Below, piece after piece: positions 32,346-41,568 of a stretch of 64,000 nucleotides of DNA. The stretch is from Marinimicrobium sp038419845 (GTDB lineage: Bacteria > Pseudomonadota > Gammaproteobacteria > Pseudomonadales > Cellvibrionaceae): the NCBI RefSeq assembly GCF_038419845.1, contig NZ_JBCAQT010000017.1, positions 1-64,000 on the forward strand. The letters are read 5' to 3'. The notes beneath the pieces are model-generated. The model searched no databases. It worked only from the letters and a program-made list of their open reading frames with translations, and was not told the origin of the DNA. The position numbers and the translations under genes are program-made. Numbering within the stretch: the first letter of the stretch is position 1; each line of letters starts with the position of its first letter.

Positions 32346-32657
32346 ATGACGACCGGTTATTACACCTCCAGCGCCCAGGTGCCCTTGTCCGATCCCGGGC
32401 GTGTCCTGCACCGGCTGTGCAAACACTTTAGCCACAAAGTGAAAGCCCAATGGGAACCGGCTCAGGGTTTCGTCGACTTCGCGGTCGGCACGGCCATTCT
32501 GCGAGCGACGCCGCACGCCCTTTGCCTGGAATGTGAAGCGGGAAGTCGCACCGAACTGGCCGAGGTGGAACAGACTCTGGAGCGTCATCTGGGTCCCATG
32601 AGCGGATTGCCGGACGACGAGATCGTGCTGGTTTGGGAGCGCCCGGTTTCTGAATGA
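32346..32657 (+). CDS. DUF2218 family protein
   Basis: The 103-residue soluble protein has the DUF2218 pattern KHFSHKVKAQW followed by GFVDFAVGTAILRA and a C-terminal HLGPMSG... VLVWERP. The biochemical role is unknown; family members often sit near iron-uptake genes, as here. The gene begins 1 base after the response regulator and its stop overlaps the MATE start by 4 bases, so the three form one tight operon. Confidence 0.8.
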   Translation: MTTGYYTSSAQVPLSDPGRVLHRLCKHFSHKVKAQWEPAQGFVDFAVGTAILRATPHALCLECEAGSRTELAEVEQTLERHLGPMSGLPDDEIVLVWERPVSE

Positions 32658-34096
32658 ACTCCTCCGCAACGGATGTGGCTCAATACCGCGCCGAGGAGCC
32701 GTCGGCGAATTGGGCCGGTACCTCCCCGATGACGACGGGTCCGGTGCTGCCTACCTTTCTTCGGTTTGTGGGAGCTTCGGTCGTGGGCTTGCTGGCGCTC
32801 TCCAGTGCCGCCATAGTCGACGGGGTAGTGGTGGGCAAGATGCTCGGCCCCGAGGCCTTGGCCGCGGTCAATTTGCTGATTCCGTTTTTCACTTTCTTGT
32901 TTGGTGTGGCCCTGATGCTGGCCATTGGCGGGAGCGTCGAAGCAGGCCATCAACTGGGAGCGGGGCGTGCCGATCTGGCCAGCGCCGCTTTTGTTCGTAG
33001 CCTCGGTGCCGTGCTGGTATTCGCCGCTCTGATCGTGGGGGTGGGGTTTGCGTTTACCCACACCTTGCTCGATTGGTTGGCGGTACCCGAGGCGTTGCGC
33101 CCGCTGGTGGCGCCTTACTTCTATATCCTGTTGCTTGGCGTACCGCCGCAGTTGGTGGCGGTGGTGCTTTACTATTTTCTGCGTATGAGCGGTCACCCCG
33201 CATCGGCCAGTCGAGCACTACTGGCGGGTGCGGCGGTCAATATCGTCCTCGATGTAGTATTGCTGGTGGGATTCAAGCTGGATCTGCGGGCGGCAGCCTG
33301 GGCCACACTGCTCGCCCAAGTGATCCAGTTTGCTCTGCTTCTTTTCGGCTTCTGCCGAGCACAGCGGGCCTTGACCTGGCGCCTGCGCGGACTCAAGTGG
33401 AAGCGCCTGTTGAATAACAGCCTCAACGGTTTTTCCGAGTTTGTGAACGAGATTTCCGCCGGCTTGGTACTGCTGGCCATTCACTGGCTACTGACTCGGG
33501 CGGACGGGGTACACGGCGTTGCCGGTTTTGCCCTGATCAATTACAGCCTGCTGGTGAATGTCATGCTGGGCTGCGCGGTGGCCGAGGTGGTGCATGTGCT
33601 GGTGAGCCATAACCGGGGGGCCGGGCTTTCGGGCCGGGCCCTGGCCTTTCGCCGCTGCGGTCTCTGGACCGTGGTGCTCGGCGGCGCGGCCCTTTATGGC
33701 CTGGTTCATCTGGGCGCCGAGCCGGTCAGCCGGTGGTTTTTTGCCGAGGACAGCCGGGGGGCGGCTGAGGCCGCCCGGACTTTCTGGCCCGTCGTGGCCC
33801 CGGTGTTTTTGTTGACCGGCGCCAATCTGGTGTTTTCCGCCTGGTTTACCGGGCTGCAGCGGCCCCTGTGTTCTGCCTTGATCTCCCTCTCTCGTAGTCT
33901 GGTGCTGCCTCTGGCCTTCCTCTTTGTCATTGTCAGTGCGGGCCTTTCTGTGCATTTTCTATGGTCGTTGCCGCTGGCCGAAGCCTTCACCCTGCTGCTC
34001 GCGCTCGCCTTTCTGTCCCTCAATAATGCCTCCTTGTCGCCTCGCCCTAATTCCGCTTTGCGCGCCACACTGTGTAACAAGCGTAAAATTAAATGA
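32654..34096 (+). CDS. MATE-family efflux transporter, probable siderophore exporter
   Basis: The 480-residue protein has about twelve hydrophobic segments in two halves. It shows MATE features (VGLLALSSAAIVDGVVVGKM, GPEALAAVNLLIPF, and a repeated pattern in the second half). MATE proteins export organic compounds using Na+ or H+. Its position between a Fur-box-like site and petrobactin genes suggests export of the siderophore; this is inference. It overlaps the DUF2218 stop by 4 bases. A second Fur-box-like site overlaps its stop codon. Confidence 0.82.
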   Translation: MNSSATDVAQYRAEEPSANWAGTSPMTTGPVLPTFLRFVGASVVGLLALSSAAIVDGVVVGKMLGPEALAAVNLLIPFFTFLFGVALMLAIGGSVEAGHQLGAGRADLASAAFVRSLGAVLVFAALIVGVGFAFTHTLLDWLAVPEALRPLVAPYFYILLLGVPPQLVAVVLYYFLRMSGHPASASRALLAGAAVNIVLDVVLLVGFKLDLRAAAWATLLAQVIQFALLLFGFCRAQRALTWRLRGLKWKRLLNNSLNGFSEFVNEISAGLVLLAIHWLLTRADGVHGVAGFALINYSLLVNVMLGCAVAEVVHVLVSHNRGAGLSGRALAFRRCGLWTVVLGGAALYGLVHLGAEPVSRWFFAEDSRGAAEAARTFWPVVAPVFLLTGANLVFSAWFTGLQRPLCSALISLSRSLVLPLAFLFVIVSAGLSVHFLWSLPLAEAFTLLLALAFLSLNNASLSPRPNSALRATLCNKRKIK

Positions 34097-34113
34097 CAAT
34101 GAGAATCGTTCTA
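34095..34113 (+). promoter_or_regulatory. Fur-box-like operator before asbA
   Basis: GACAATGAGAATCGTTCTA resembles the Fur consensus (AATGAGAATCGTT core of the GATAATGATAATCATTATC type). It overlaps the MATE stop codon and lies 50 bases before the first siderophore synthetase gene. Confidence 0.72.
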
Positions 34114-34162
34114 ATATACTCGGGTTCAGTCACCTTTCACAGGAAGCCAGGAGGAACGACCT

Positions 34163-35986
34163 ATGGCCGAAGCCCGAGACATTGCCGAACAGGCCTCATT
34201 CCAGGCCTTTGTGAATTGCTACCTGCGGGAAGTGGATGCCGGGCGATGGGTGTCTGCTCGCTCGTTTCGCCGACAGTTTCCCTCCGCGTCGTTGAGCCTG
34301 GAGGGGAAGCAGCTGTTGCGTTTGCGTCTGCCGGGCCAACAGACGGTGCTGCTGTTCGACGTTCTTTACCGCTCGGAAGTGGGGCGGCACCAGATTGTTT
34401 CGGCCTTTGTGCGGCAAAACGACGAACTGAAACCCGAAGGCTATTGGAGCGTGATTCTGCTGCTGGTGAAGGAGCTCTTTCACAACCGCGCCGTTTCCAT
34501 CAAAGGCAGCGCCGTCAGCGGCCGGCTCAAACATCGGCAGTTGGAGTTGACCCACCGGCTCACCGACAGTCTGCAGAACATGACGCGCTATCTGGAGCAG
34601 CGCTGGCAACAGCCGTTTACTCCGCCGCTGACGTTCTGTCCGGCGGAGCAGAGCCTGATCTTCGGACACTGGCTACACCCGACGCCCAAAAGTCGTCAGG
34701 GCATTCTGGAATGGCAGCACGAACTGCTGACGCCCGAGCTTCAGGGAGAATTTCAGCTGCATTACTTTGCCGTACATCGGGATCTGGTGGAGCAGCAATC
34801 GGTCTTGCCGGAGTCGGTTGAAGGGCTGACACGTCAAACGCTGGGGGAAGAGGCGGACGCCCTGGCCGGCCAAGAAGTGCCGGTACCTACCCATCCGCTC
34901 CAGGCCCAATGGCTTATGTCCCGGCCCCAGGTGCGGGAATGGTTGCTCGAGGGACGGGTGCGTGACCTGGGCCCGTTGGGTCCGCACTACCGCGCCACTT
35001 CATCGGTACGGACCCTGTACGCGCCCGACCAGCCCTGGATGTTCAAACTGTCTTTACCGGTAAAGATCACCAACTCTCTGCGCCAGAATAAAAATCACGA
35101 ATTGCGCGCCGGTGTATTGATGGCGGGGTTGCTGAAAAAGCTCGCCTTCTCCGCCCGCTTCCCGCAGTTCCAGATCATTCTGGATCCTGCCTACTTGACG
35201 GTGAAAACTCCGGGGGGCGAGGAGAGCGGGTTTGAAACCATCATCCGGGACAACCCTTTCGCAGTTGACCCAAGCGAGCCGATCGCCTGCCTCGCGGCCC
35301 TGGTACAAGATGCCTGGCACCCGGACCAGCCCGCCTCCGCGCTCAAACAAATTGTGCTTACCCAGGCGACAAAAGAGCAGCGGGCGCCGGACCAGGTGGC
35401 GCTGGACTGGTTTGAAGCCTATTGGCACTGCGCCATTGAGCCCTGCATTTTGTTGTTTGACTGGCATGGCATCGCCCTGGAAGCACACCAGCAAAACAGT
35501 CTGTTGCAGCTCGAAGACGGTTATCCCACTGCCTACTTCTATCGCGACAACCAGGGTTTTTACCTGGCCGACAACGAGCGATCCCAGCTGCTGCAGTGGC
35601 AACCCGAGCTGCATGGCAACCGCGAATTGTTCTATCCGCCGGAGATGATTGCGGATCGGTTTGGTTACTACCTGATCGTCAATCAGCTGTTCTCCGTGAT
35701 TCATCGAATGGGCGCCGATCAACTGGTGGACGAAGCCCGGTTGTTGGCGATCGCGCAGGCAAAGCTGGACGTGTTGGCGATGACGCTCTCGGGCAATGGG
35801 CGTCTGTTGGTTGAGCGCCTGCTGAGTGCTCCCAGCCTGCCAGCCAAAGCCAATTTACTGACCCGTGTGGAAGATATTGACGAGCTTGAGGCTGAACTGG
35901 AGTTGGCCAGTTACGGGTCCATTAACAATCCATTAAAAATCGAAAACCGTCACTACGAGTGCGGCAGGGAGGTGGAATATGCTTGA
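34163..35986 (+). CDS. asbA: IucA/IucC-type NIS siderophore synthetase, AsbA-like
   Basis: NRPS-independent synthetases adenylate a citrate carboxyl group and condense it with an amine. In petrobactin synthesis AsbA joins citrate to spermidine. The 607-residue protein has the family motifs HPLQAQWLMSRPQV, the ATP-binding RATSSVRTLY... MFKLSLPVKITNSLRQNKNH and the C-terminal GIALEAHQQNSLLQLEDGYP. AGGAGG lies 8 bases before the ATG. It overlaps the second synthetase by 8 bases. Assignment as AsbA rather than AsbB rests on gene order and cluster content, not on clear sequence differences. Confidence 0.85.
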   Translation: MAEARDIAEQASFQAFVNCYLREVDAGRWVSARSFRRQFPSASLSLEGKQLLRLRLPGQQTVLLFDVLYRSEVGRHQIVSAFVRQNDELKPEGYWSVILLLVKELFHNRAVSIKGSAVSGRLKHRQLELTHRLTDSLQNMTRYLEQRWQQPFTPPLTFCPAEQSLIFGHWLHPTPKSRQGILEWQHELLTPELQGEFQLHYFAVHRDLVEQQSVLPESVEGLTRQTLGEEADALAGQEVPVPTHPLQAQWLMSRPQVREWLLEGRVRDLGPLGPHYRATSSVRTLYAPDQPWMFKLSLPVKITNSLRQNKNHELRAGVLMAGLLKKLAFSARFPQFQIILDPAYLTVKTPGGEESGFETIIRDNPFAVDPSEPIACLAALVQDAWHPDQPASALKQIVLTQATKEQRAPDQVALDWFEAYWHCAIEPCILLFDWHGIALEAHQQNSLLQLEDGYPTAYFYRDNQGFYLADNERSQLLQWQPELHGNRELFYPPEMIADRFGYYLIVNQLFSVIHRMGADQLVDEARLLAIAQAKLDVLAMTLSGNGRLLVERLLSAPSLPAKANLLTRVEDIDELEAELELASYGSINNPLKIENRHYECGREVEYA

Positions 35987-37802
35987 TGTTTCTTCGTCAT
36001 CGCCGAGGTTGGACGCTGAGGAATCCGTCATTTCCGAATCCGGGCAAAACCCGGGTTTGAGTCCGGCCTGGCAGCGAGTGGTGCGCCAGACACTGGAAGC
36101 GGTTTTATATGAAGGCCTGGTGGATTGTGTGATTGCACCGAGTCTCAAACGCAAACGGGACAAGCCTGGTTGGGGAACGGTGTACTTTGGCCTGGGAGGA
36201 CGGGGGTACAGCTGTCGTGGCAAACGCGGTGGCTTCGATCGGGTCCGGTTGAATATCGACAGCCTCCGGCGGTTGGGATTGCAGACACGACCGGTGAATC
36301 TCGTGGAGTTTCTGCGCGAACTGGTGGATGCACTACCGGGTGAGCCCGGGCCCAAACGACGCTTCTGGAATGAGCTGCAACAGACGATTGAGTGGTCGGA
36401 GTGGAACGACCGTAATCTTGAGCCCAAAACGGATCGGCGACACTTGAACTTTGCCGACCTGGAGAGCGCCCTGACCGAGGGCCACCTTTATCATCCCTGC
36501 TTCAAGGCGCGCACCGGTTTCACTCTGTCCGACCATCAGAATTACAGTCCGGAAGCGGCGCAAGCCATCCGGCTGCAGTGGCTCGCGGTTCCCAAATCCA
36601 TGGTGGTGCTCAGTGGCGCTGCCCGAACCGACGACTTCTGGTGCCGGGAGCTGGGTTGGCCTTTGTGGCAGTCATTGAGAGCCCGCTGCCGATCCCGGGG
36701 TGGCGACCCGGATCAATACCAATTCCTCCCGGTGCACCCCTGGCAATGGCACAACCGCTTGGCACCGAAGCTGCGCCTGGCCAATCGCTCGATTCTCGAG
36801 TTGGGACAGCCCGGAGACGGCTATCGGGCCAGCCAGTCGATCCGCACGCTGCTCAATAACAGCGATCCGACCCGGGCCAACGTCAAGCTGCCCCTCGATA
36901 TTGTCAGTACCTCGGCCCGCCGTCCGCTGTTGAGTCACGGGGTGGACTCGGCGCCGGCTGTGTCCCGCTGGCTTGCCGGACTGGTGGCCGACGATGATTT
37001 CTTCCAGCGCCATCCGCTGGTGATATTGGAAGAATTCGCCAGTGCGCGAGTGTTGGAAGCCAATGTGTTTGAAGCGGCTGATCCGGCGTTCTGTCAGTTC
37101 GGGGTGATCTGGCGTGAGAGTGTGGAAGCGCGACTTCAGTCTGAAGAGGCGGCGGTGCCCATGACCGCTTTGGCGGCGGTGGAAGCCGATGGCAGACCGT
37201 TTATCGAACCCTGGGTGACACGTTATGGCGTCACGCCCTGGCTGGCGCAGCTGTTCGACACCCTGGTGCTCCCGGTCTGGCACCTTTTGGTGGAGCACGG
37301 TGTGGCGCTGGAGGCTCACGCCCAGAACAGCATTCTGATTCACACCGACGGTTGGCCGGCGCGTTTGGCCCTGCGTGATTTCCACGAAAGTCTGGAGTAT
37401 GTGGAAACCTTTCTGGCCCAGCCGGAGCGGGCGCCGGATTTTAAAACACAGCCCCACTACGCTGAGGCCACCCCCAATGACTATTACTGGATGGACTCGG
37501 TGGAGGCGTTGCGCGAACTCTACATGGACACTCTCTTTGTATTTCACCTGAGCGAACTGGCCGCATTGTGCGAGCGCTTCTATCAATTGCCGGAATCCGA
37601 TTTCTGGACACTGCTTCAAAACTGCCTGTCGGTTTACCACGAGAGCGGCTACGCCGACGCCGAGCGACGGGCGGCCATTGGTCATGACGCCCGGTCGATT
37701 CGGGTGGAGTCGCTGTTGCGCAAAAAACTCTGTCCCCATGAAAACGAGTATCACCACGAGGTACGCAACCCTTTATTTGTCGATCAGTTGTCTGGGGATT
37801 AA
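35979..37802 (+). CDS. asbB: IucA/IucC-type NIS siderophore synthetase, AsbB-like
   Basis: This is the second synthetase of the pair, also 607 residues. In petrobactin synthesis AsbB adds the other dihydroxybenzoyl-spermidine or spermidine arm to the citrate core. Motifs are FLPVHPWQWHNRL, ASQSIRTLLNN, ANVKLPLDIVSTSARR and GVALEAHAQNSILIHTDGWP. The N-terminal ~45 residues are poorly conserved-looking and may be extra. GGGAGG precedes the ATG, which overlaps the end of asbA by 8 bases, indicating coupled translation. Confidence 0.85.
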   Translation: MLDVSSSSPRLDAEESVISESGQNPGLSPAWQRVVRQTLEAVLYEGLVDCVIAPSLKRKRDKPGWGTVYFGLGGRGYSCRGKRGGFDRVRLNIDSLRRLGLQTRPVNLVEFLRELVDALPGEPGPKRRFWNELQQTIEWSEWNDRNLEPKTDRRHLNFADLESALTEGHLYHPCFKARTGFTLSDHQNYSPEAAQAIRLQWLAVPKSMVVLSGAARTDDFWCRELGWPLWQSLRARCRSRGGDPDQYQFLPVHPWQWHNRLAPKLRLANRSILELGQPGDGYRASQSIRTLLNNSDPTRANVKLPLDIVSTSARRPLLSHGVDSAPAVSRWLAGLVADDDFFQRHPLVILEEFASARVLEANVFEAADPAFCQFGVIWRESVEARLQSEEAAVPMTALAAVEADGRPFIEPWVTRYGVTPWLAQLFDTLVLPVWHLLVEHGVALEAHAQNSILIHTDGWPARLALRDFHESLEYVETFLAQPERAPDFKTQPHYAEATPNDYYWMDSVEALRELYMDTLFVFHLSELAALCERFYQLPESDFWTLLQNCLSVYHESGYADAERRAAIGHDARSIRVESLLRKKLCPHENEYHHEVRNPLFVDQLSGD

Positions 37803-37850
37803 CTGTTCACAGGGTAATCGTTTATGGGCCAATGACGTCGGGAGCGAATC

Positions 37851-39131
37851 ATGTTTTATATCAACGATCAGTTTTACAGTGAACAGGACCTGGAAAATCG
37901 CTGGCGTCAGCTGGCCGACAACGACGGCTTCAATGAATGCCGCCGGCTCGCCGTGGTCACAGAGGATCTGTTCGAATGGCTGGCTGTCGCACTGTTCTGT
38001 CAGCGCCGCGGTCGGTCCGTCGCCCCGATTCACCCGGACACGCCCAAAGCGGGTGCTCTGGAAAAGGCCCGGCAACTGCAATGCGACGGTTTGGTGTGGC
38101 AGCTGGCCGAGAATATTCAGCGGCTTACCCTCGACAAGCAGGCCGCTGACGATCGGGCGAGTGGTACCCTGATTCAGTTCAGCTCGGGTACCACCGGCGC
38201 GCCCAAGCGAGTGGAGCGGCGCTGGTCCGAGATCGCCACGGAGATTGAGCATTACAACCGCGCTCTGGACTTTGAAGATGATGTGGTGCCGGTAGTGGCC
38301 TGTCCGGTGACTCACTCCTACGGGTTAATTTGCGGTGTGATGGCGACGCTGGCGCGCGGGCAGACGCCGCATATTGTCAGCGGTTGGAACCCCAAATATC
38401 TGATTCGGATTCTGAGCGGCTACCGCAAGCCGGTGCTCTACAGTTCACCCACTTTTATCAAAGCGTTGATCGATCTTTGGCCGGCGGACAGACCGCTGTA
38501 CGGGGTGATGACATCGGGCAGCGCTATGCCCACCCGTTGGTTTCGGGCGCTGTCCCAGATGACGGCCCAGCTCTGGCAACAGTACGGCTGTTCCGAAGCC
38601 GGTTGCGTCGCGGTGGCCCGCGATCCCGCCGAATCCGGCATCGTGGGCCAGCCGCTGGGCCATTGCGGTATTGTTGCGGGCACCTCTTCCGAGCAGCCGG
38701 GTGAAGTGGTGGTTTTGCAGGGCGAGCGCCATATTCACACACGCGATTCAGGCTATCTGGATCGACAGGGCCAGCTGCATTTTTGCGGTCGGCTGGATGA
38801 CACCATTGTCGTGTCCGGTTTGAACGTCTATCCCCGGGAAGTGGAAGATGCACTGACGGACCACGAAGGGATTCACGATGCCGTAGCCTTCAAAGTACAG
38901 GATGCATTGGCCGGGGAGCGCATCGGCGTATTCTATACCGGGGATGCCAATCTCAGTGAAACCGAAGTACGCCGCTGGTGTGCCGGGCGCCTGGCCAGAC
39001 ATCAATGGCCCAGTTGGGTGCGCTACCGCGAGGAGCTGCCGCGTCTACCCAATGGCAAAATCAGTCGGCGCCAACTGAGCCGGCAATATGGCCAGGGCGG
39101 CGAAGCGGTTCAAGGACAGGGGGCGGCCTGA
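37851..39131 (+). CDS. asbC: AsbC-like 3,4-dihydroxybenzoate adenylating ligase
   Basis: This acyl-adenylate-forming enzyme would activate 3,4-dihydroxybenzoate and load it on the AsbD carrier domain. The 426-residue protein is short for the family but has the P-loop LIQFSSGTTGAPKRVER, SSPTFIKAL, QQYGCSEAGCVAV and the hinge-region GRLDDTIVVSGLNVYPREVE. The C-terminal lysine motif LPNGKISRRQL is present. GGGAGCG lies before the ATG. One base separates it from the fused asbD-asbE gene. Confidence 0.88.
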   Translation: MFYINDQFYSEQDLENRWRQLADNDGFNECRRLAVVTEDLFEWLAVALFCQRRGRSVAPIHPDTPKAGALEKARQLQCDGLVWQLAENIQRLTLDKQAADDRASGTLIQFSSGTTGAPKRVERRWSEIATEIEHYNRALDFEDDVVPVVACPVTHSYGLICGVMATLARGQTPHIVSGWNPKYLIRILSGYRKPVLYSSPTFIKALIDLWPADRPLYGVMTSGSAMPTRWFRALSQMTAQLWQQYGCSEAGCVAVARDPAESGIVGQPLGHCGIVAGTSSEQPGEVVVLQGERHIHTRDSGYLDRQGQLHFCGRLDDTIVVSGLNVYPREVEDALTDHEGIHDAVAFKVQDALAGERIGVFYTGDANLSETEVRRWCAGRLARHQWPSWVRYREELPRLPNGKISRRQLSRQYGQGGEAVQGQGAA

Positions 39132-39132
39132 T

Positions 39133-40401
39133 ATGACGTCGCCGATAGAATCCAGTTTTGTCCACTCATTGCAACGGTTGGTTCGGGAGCATTTTCCCAG
39201 GCTGGCTTCCCGGGCGATCAGCCTTGAGACCCATCTATTGTTTGACCTGGGATTGGACTCGGTTGAGCTGATGCAGGTGTTGGTGCTGCTGGAAAAAGAA
39301 TATCACTACAGCATTCCCGACAGCGCGCTGAGCGGACAAGCACTCGATACGGTGGCCGATCTTCAACGTATGGTCACCGGCGAGACGGCGCCCACTGTGG
39401 GTGAGCCGGAGCTGGATGTAAAAGTGCATTGTGTGGTGAGCTGCCTGTGTCATCCGGTCAAAGAAGCCGCCATTGATCATCGGCCCATGTATTTTGGCGT
39501 GTGGGATGCGCCCGTGTTCATCGACGATCAGCACCGGCTTCGCTACCACACGGCGGACGTCAACCATGACGACTTCTTCGCCTGGTTCTCCCGGCTATAT
39601 GGCGCTCAGGTCCATTCCTGGTACGACCCTCATGTCAGCAAGAGAAAAAACGTCGAACGGCTGGAAAGTCTTCTGGCCGAAGGGCGTTCATCGGAGCACC
39701 TGATGGTGATGCTGGATCTGTACCGATTGCCGGAGCGGGAAAACCGTTTCAGGATCAATCCCTTCCCCCACTATGTATTGCTGGAAGAAACCGACGGTGT
39801 GGATCGGCTCTGGATGTGGGACCCGGATTTTCGCTGGGAGGGCGCGCTCGATCGACGGCGGGTTTTGCACGCGGTTGAGTCGCCCGCGGTAGCGGGAGGT
39901 TATCGTCTGGATGTCTCAACGCTTCGCACGCCTCGCCCGGCGGATGTGGCGGCCTATTTCGATGCCTGTTTTCAGTCTCGCCGCAACGGGCTGACCGACG
40001 CCGTGCAGCAAGTGGTTTCGGCGTATACCTCTGACGCCTCCTTGCATCCCCGCGATCTGGGCGCGGCGCTGTCCGAGTTGCCGGTTCTGGGCATTCGCAA
40101 ATACGCCTACGAGCATGGCTTTGCCTATTTCTGGCGCGCGCTCGAACGCCCGGAGCCGGAATTTGAACACTGGTGCGAATCCATCGAAAAGTTGGCCAAT
40201 GGCTACGACCGTTTGCTGTTTGTCGCCAGTCAATTTTCCGAGGCGCCATGCTCGGATGGGTTCAATGCCCTCTGGGCCGAAATAGCCACGCAAAACGCCC
40301 GGGAATGCCGGATCAAACAGGCGCTCAATGAAGCCTATCAAGCCTGGCGAGCGCCGATGTTTTCCTCCAGCTTGGAAACCGCGAAGGAGGTATTGTCATG
40401 A
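39133..40401 (+). CDS. asbDE: Fused AsbD aryl-carrier protein and AsbE condensing protein
   Basis: The 422-residue protein joins two petrobactin functions that are separate genes in Bacillus anthracis. Residues about 5-80 are an acyl/aryl-carrier domain with the phosphopantetheine Ser in FDLGLDSVELMQVL. Residues about 95-420 match AsbE (DUF6005-like: VHCVVSCLCHPVKEAAI, FGVWDAPVFIDD, RINPFPHYVLLE), which transfers dihydroxybenzoate to spermidine. The ATG at 39133 follows a purine-rich AGGACAGGGGG; a 15-codon extension inside asbC is rejected. Its stop overlaps the asbF start by 4 bases. The continuous frame makes a sequencing artefact unlikely, though this can be tested against relatives. Confidence 0.83.
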   Translation: MTSPIESSFVHSLQRLVREHFPRLASRAISLETHLLFDLGLDSVELMQVLVLLEKEYHYSIPDSALSGQALDTVADLQRMVTGETAPTVGEPELDVKVHCVVSCLCHPVKEAAIDHRPMYFGVWDAPVFIDDQHRLRYHTADVNHDDFFAWFSRLYGAQVHSWYDPHVSKRKNVERLESLLAEGRSSEHLMVMLDLYRLPERENRFRINPFPHYVLLEETDGVDRLWMWDPDFRWEGALDRRRVLHAVESPAVAGGYRLDVSTLRTPRPADVAAYFDACFQSRRNGLTDAVQQVVSAYTSDASLHPRDLGAALSELPVLGIRKYAYEHGFAYFWRALERPEPEFEHWCESIEKLANGYDRLLFVASQFSEAPCSDGFNALWAEIATQNARECRIKQALNEAYQAWRAPMFSSSLETAKEVLS

Positions 40402-41231
40402 TGCATCTGTCACTTTGCACCATCAGCTTTCGTCATCATCTGGTGTCGCTGCCCGAGTTGGCAACCTTCGCGGTTCGGGCGGGGCTTGATGGTATTGAAT
40501 TGTGGGGTGCCCACGCCCGCGGCTTGAGCCATCAACCGCATCTGAACGGCGACTGGCTCAATGGCATGAACCTTAGGGTTTCCATGCTGAGTGATTACCT
40601 GCCGTTTACGGGGCCGGCGGAACACGGCGAAGAAAAACTGGCGCAGCTGTGTGAGCTCGCCGAGCATTGGAACACCCGACAAATACGGGTGTTTGCCGGG
40701 CACAAAGCCAGCGCCGCTACCACGGAAAGTGAGCGACGCTCCCTGGTGGCACAGCTTCGGGACTATTGTCGGCAGGCCGACGACGCCGGTATGACTTTGT
40801 TGATGGAAACCCACCCCAACACCCAGGCGGACACCACCGATGCTACCCTGGCGCTGCTGGCCGATGTGGATCACCCGGCGCTCAAAGTCAACATGGATGT
40901 GTTGCATTTGTGGGAAGCGCACGAGGATCCGGTGAGCGCCTGGCATCGACTCGTGCCTCATGTCCGGCATCTGCATCTGAAAAACATCCGCGCCGCTGAG
41001 CAGCTGCCGGTGTTCGCTCCGACCAATGTCTATTCCGCCTCGGGTGATCGCGAAGGCATGGTGCCGTTGTTTGATGGTGCCTGCGACCTGTTGCGGTTTA
41101 TTGACGCACTGCCCGCCGACCGGGTGCACAGTGCCTCCCTCGAGTGGTTCGGCCCGGACCCGCATACGGTGATTCGCTCAGACTGTCAGCAATTGCGTCG
41201 GTGGGAGACGGGCTATCAATGCCGGGCATAG
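40398..41231 (+). CDS. asbF: AsbF, 3-dehydroshikimate dehydratase
   Basis: AsbF converts 3-dehydroshikimate to 3,4-dihydroxybenzoate, the catechol of petrobactin, in a TIM barrel of the xylose-isomerase-like fold. The 277-residue protein shows the diagnostic LCTISFRHHLVSLPELATFA, GIELWGAHA, METHPNTQADT, HLHLKNIRAAEQLPVFAPTN and SLEWFGPD segments, closely matching the B. anthracis enzyme as remembered. GGAGG lies 8 bases upstream. It overlaps asbDE by 4 bases and ends the operon, converging with the PepSY operon after 22 bases. Confidence 0.93.
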   Translation: MMHLSLCTISFRHHLVSLPELATFAVRAGLDGIELWGAHARGLSHQPHLNGDWLNGMNLRVSMLSDYLPFTGPAEHGEEKLAQLCELAEHWNTRQIRVFAGHKASAATTESERRSLVAQLRDYCRQADDAGMTLLMETHPNTQADTTDATLALLADVDHPALKVNMDVLHLWEAHEDPVSAWHRLVPHVRHLHLKNIRAAEQLPVFAPTNVYSASGDREGMVPLFDGACDLLRFIDALPADRVHSASLEWFGPDPHTVIRSDCQQLRRWETGYQCRA

Positions 41232-41253
41232 GGGAATTGTTACTGGCGCTCGA

Positions 41254-41568
41254 TTAACGGGTGAGGGAGCGATGTTTTTGGCTTCGAGTGACAAGCCCCC
41301 GAATGCTGAGACCGAGCGCCACGAGCAGACTGGTTAGCGCCAGCCACCCACACCAATACGTCAGCCCGAGAGCCCAGCCTGACTGGCGCGCCGACAGCGC
41401 GATCGATACCAGCATCAGGGTGTAGCCACACAGCCGAAGCCCGAGTGCGATGGGACGAAATTGATCCGGGCGGCGGGCGATGGCGGGGTTGAGGGTGCGA
41501 AAGTGGTGGGGCAAAGACAACGCGAGCAAGCCCACGGACACCAGAAGCACCGCTGGGACCGTTAACAT
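41254..41568 (-). CDS. DUF3325 family membrane protein
   Basis: The 104-residue protein has three hydrophobic helices (about residues 2-20, 45-62 and 70-90) and the ALSLPHHFRTL motif of DUF3325. Members accompany PepSY-type iron-reduction proteins in siderophore-receptor operons; no direct activity is known. TTGAGGAGG precedes the ATG, which overlaps the PepSY gene by 7 bases. Last gene of the receptor operon. Confidence 0.82.
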   Translation of the reverse strand: MLTVPAVLLVSVGLLALSLPHHFRTLNPAIARRPDQFRPIALGLRLCGYTLMLVSIALSARQSGWALGLTYWCGWLALTSLLVALGLSIRGLVTRSQKHRSLTR

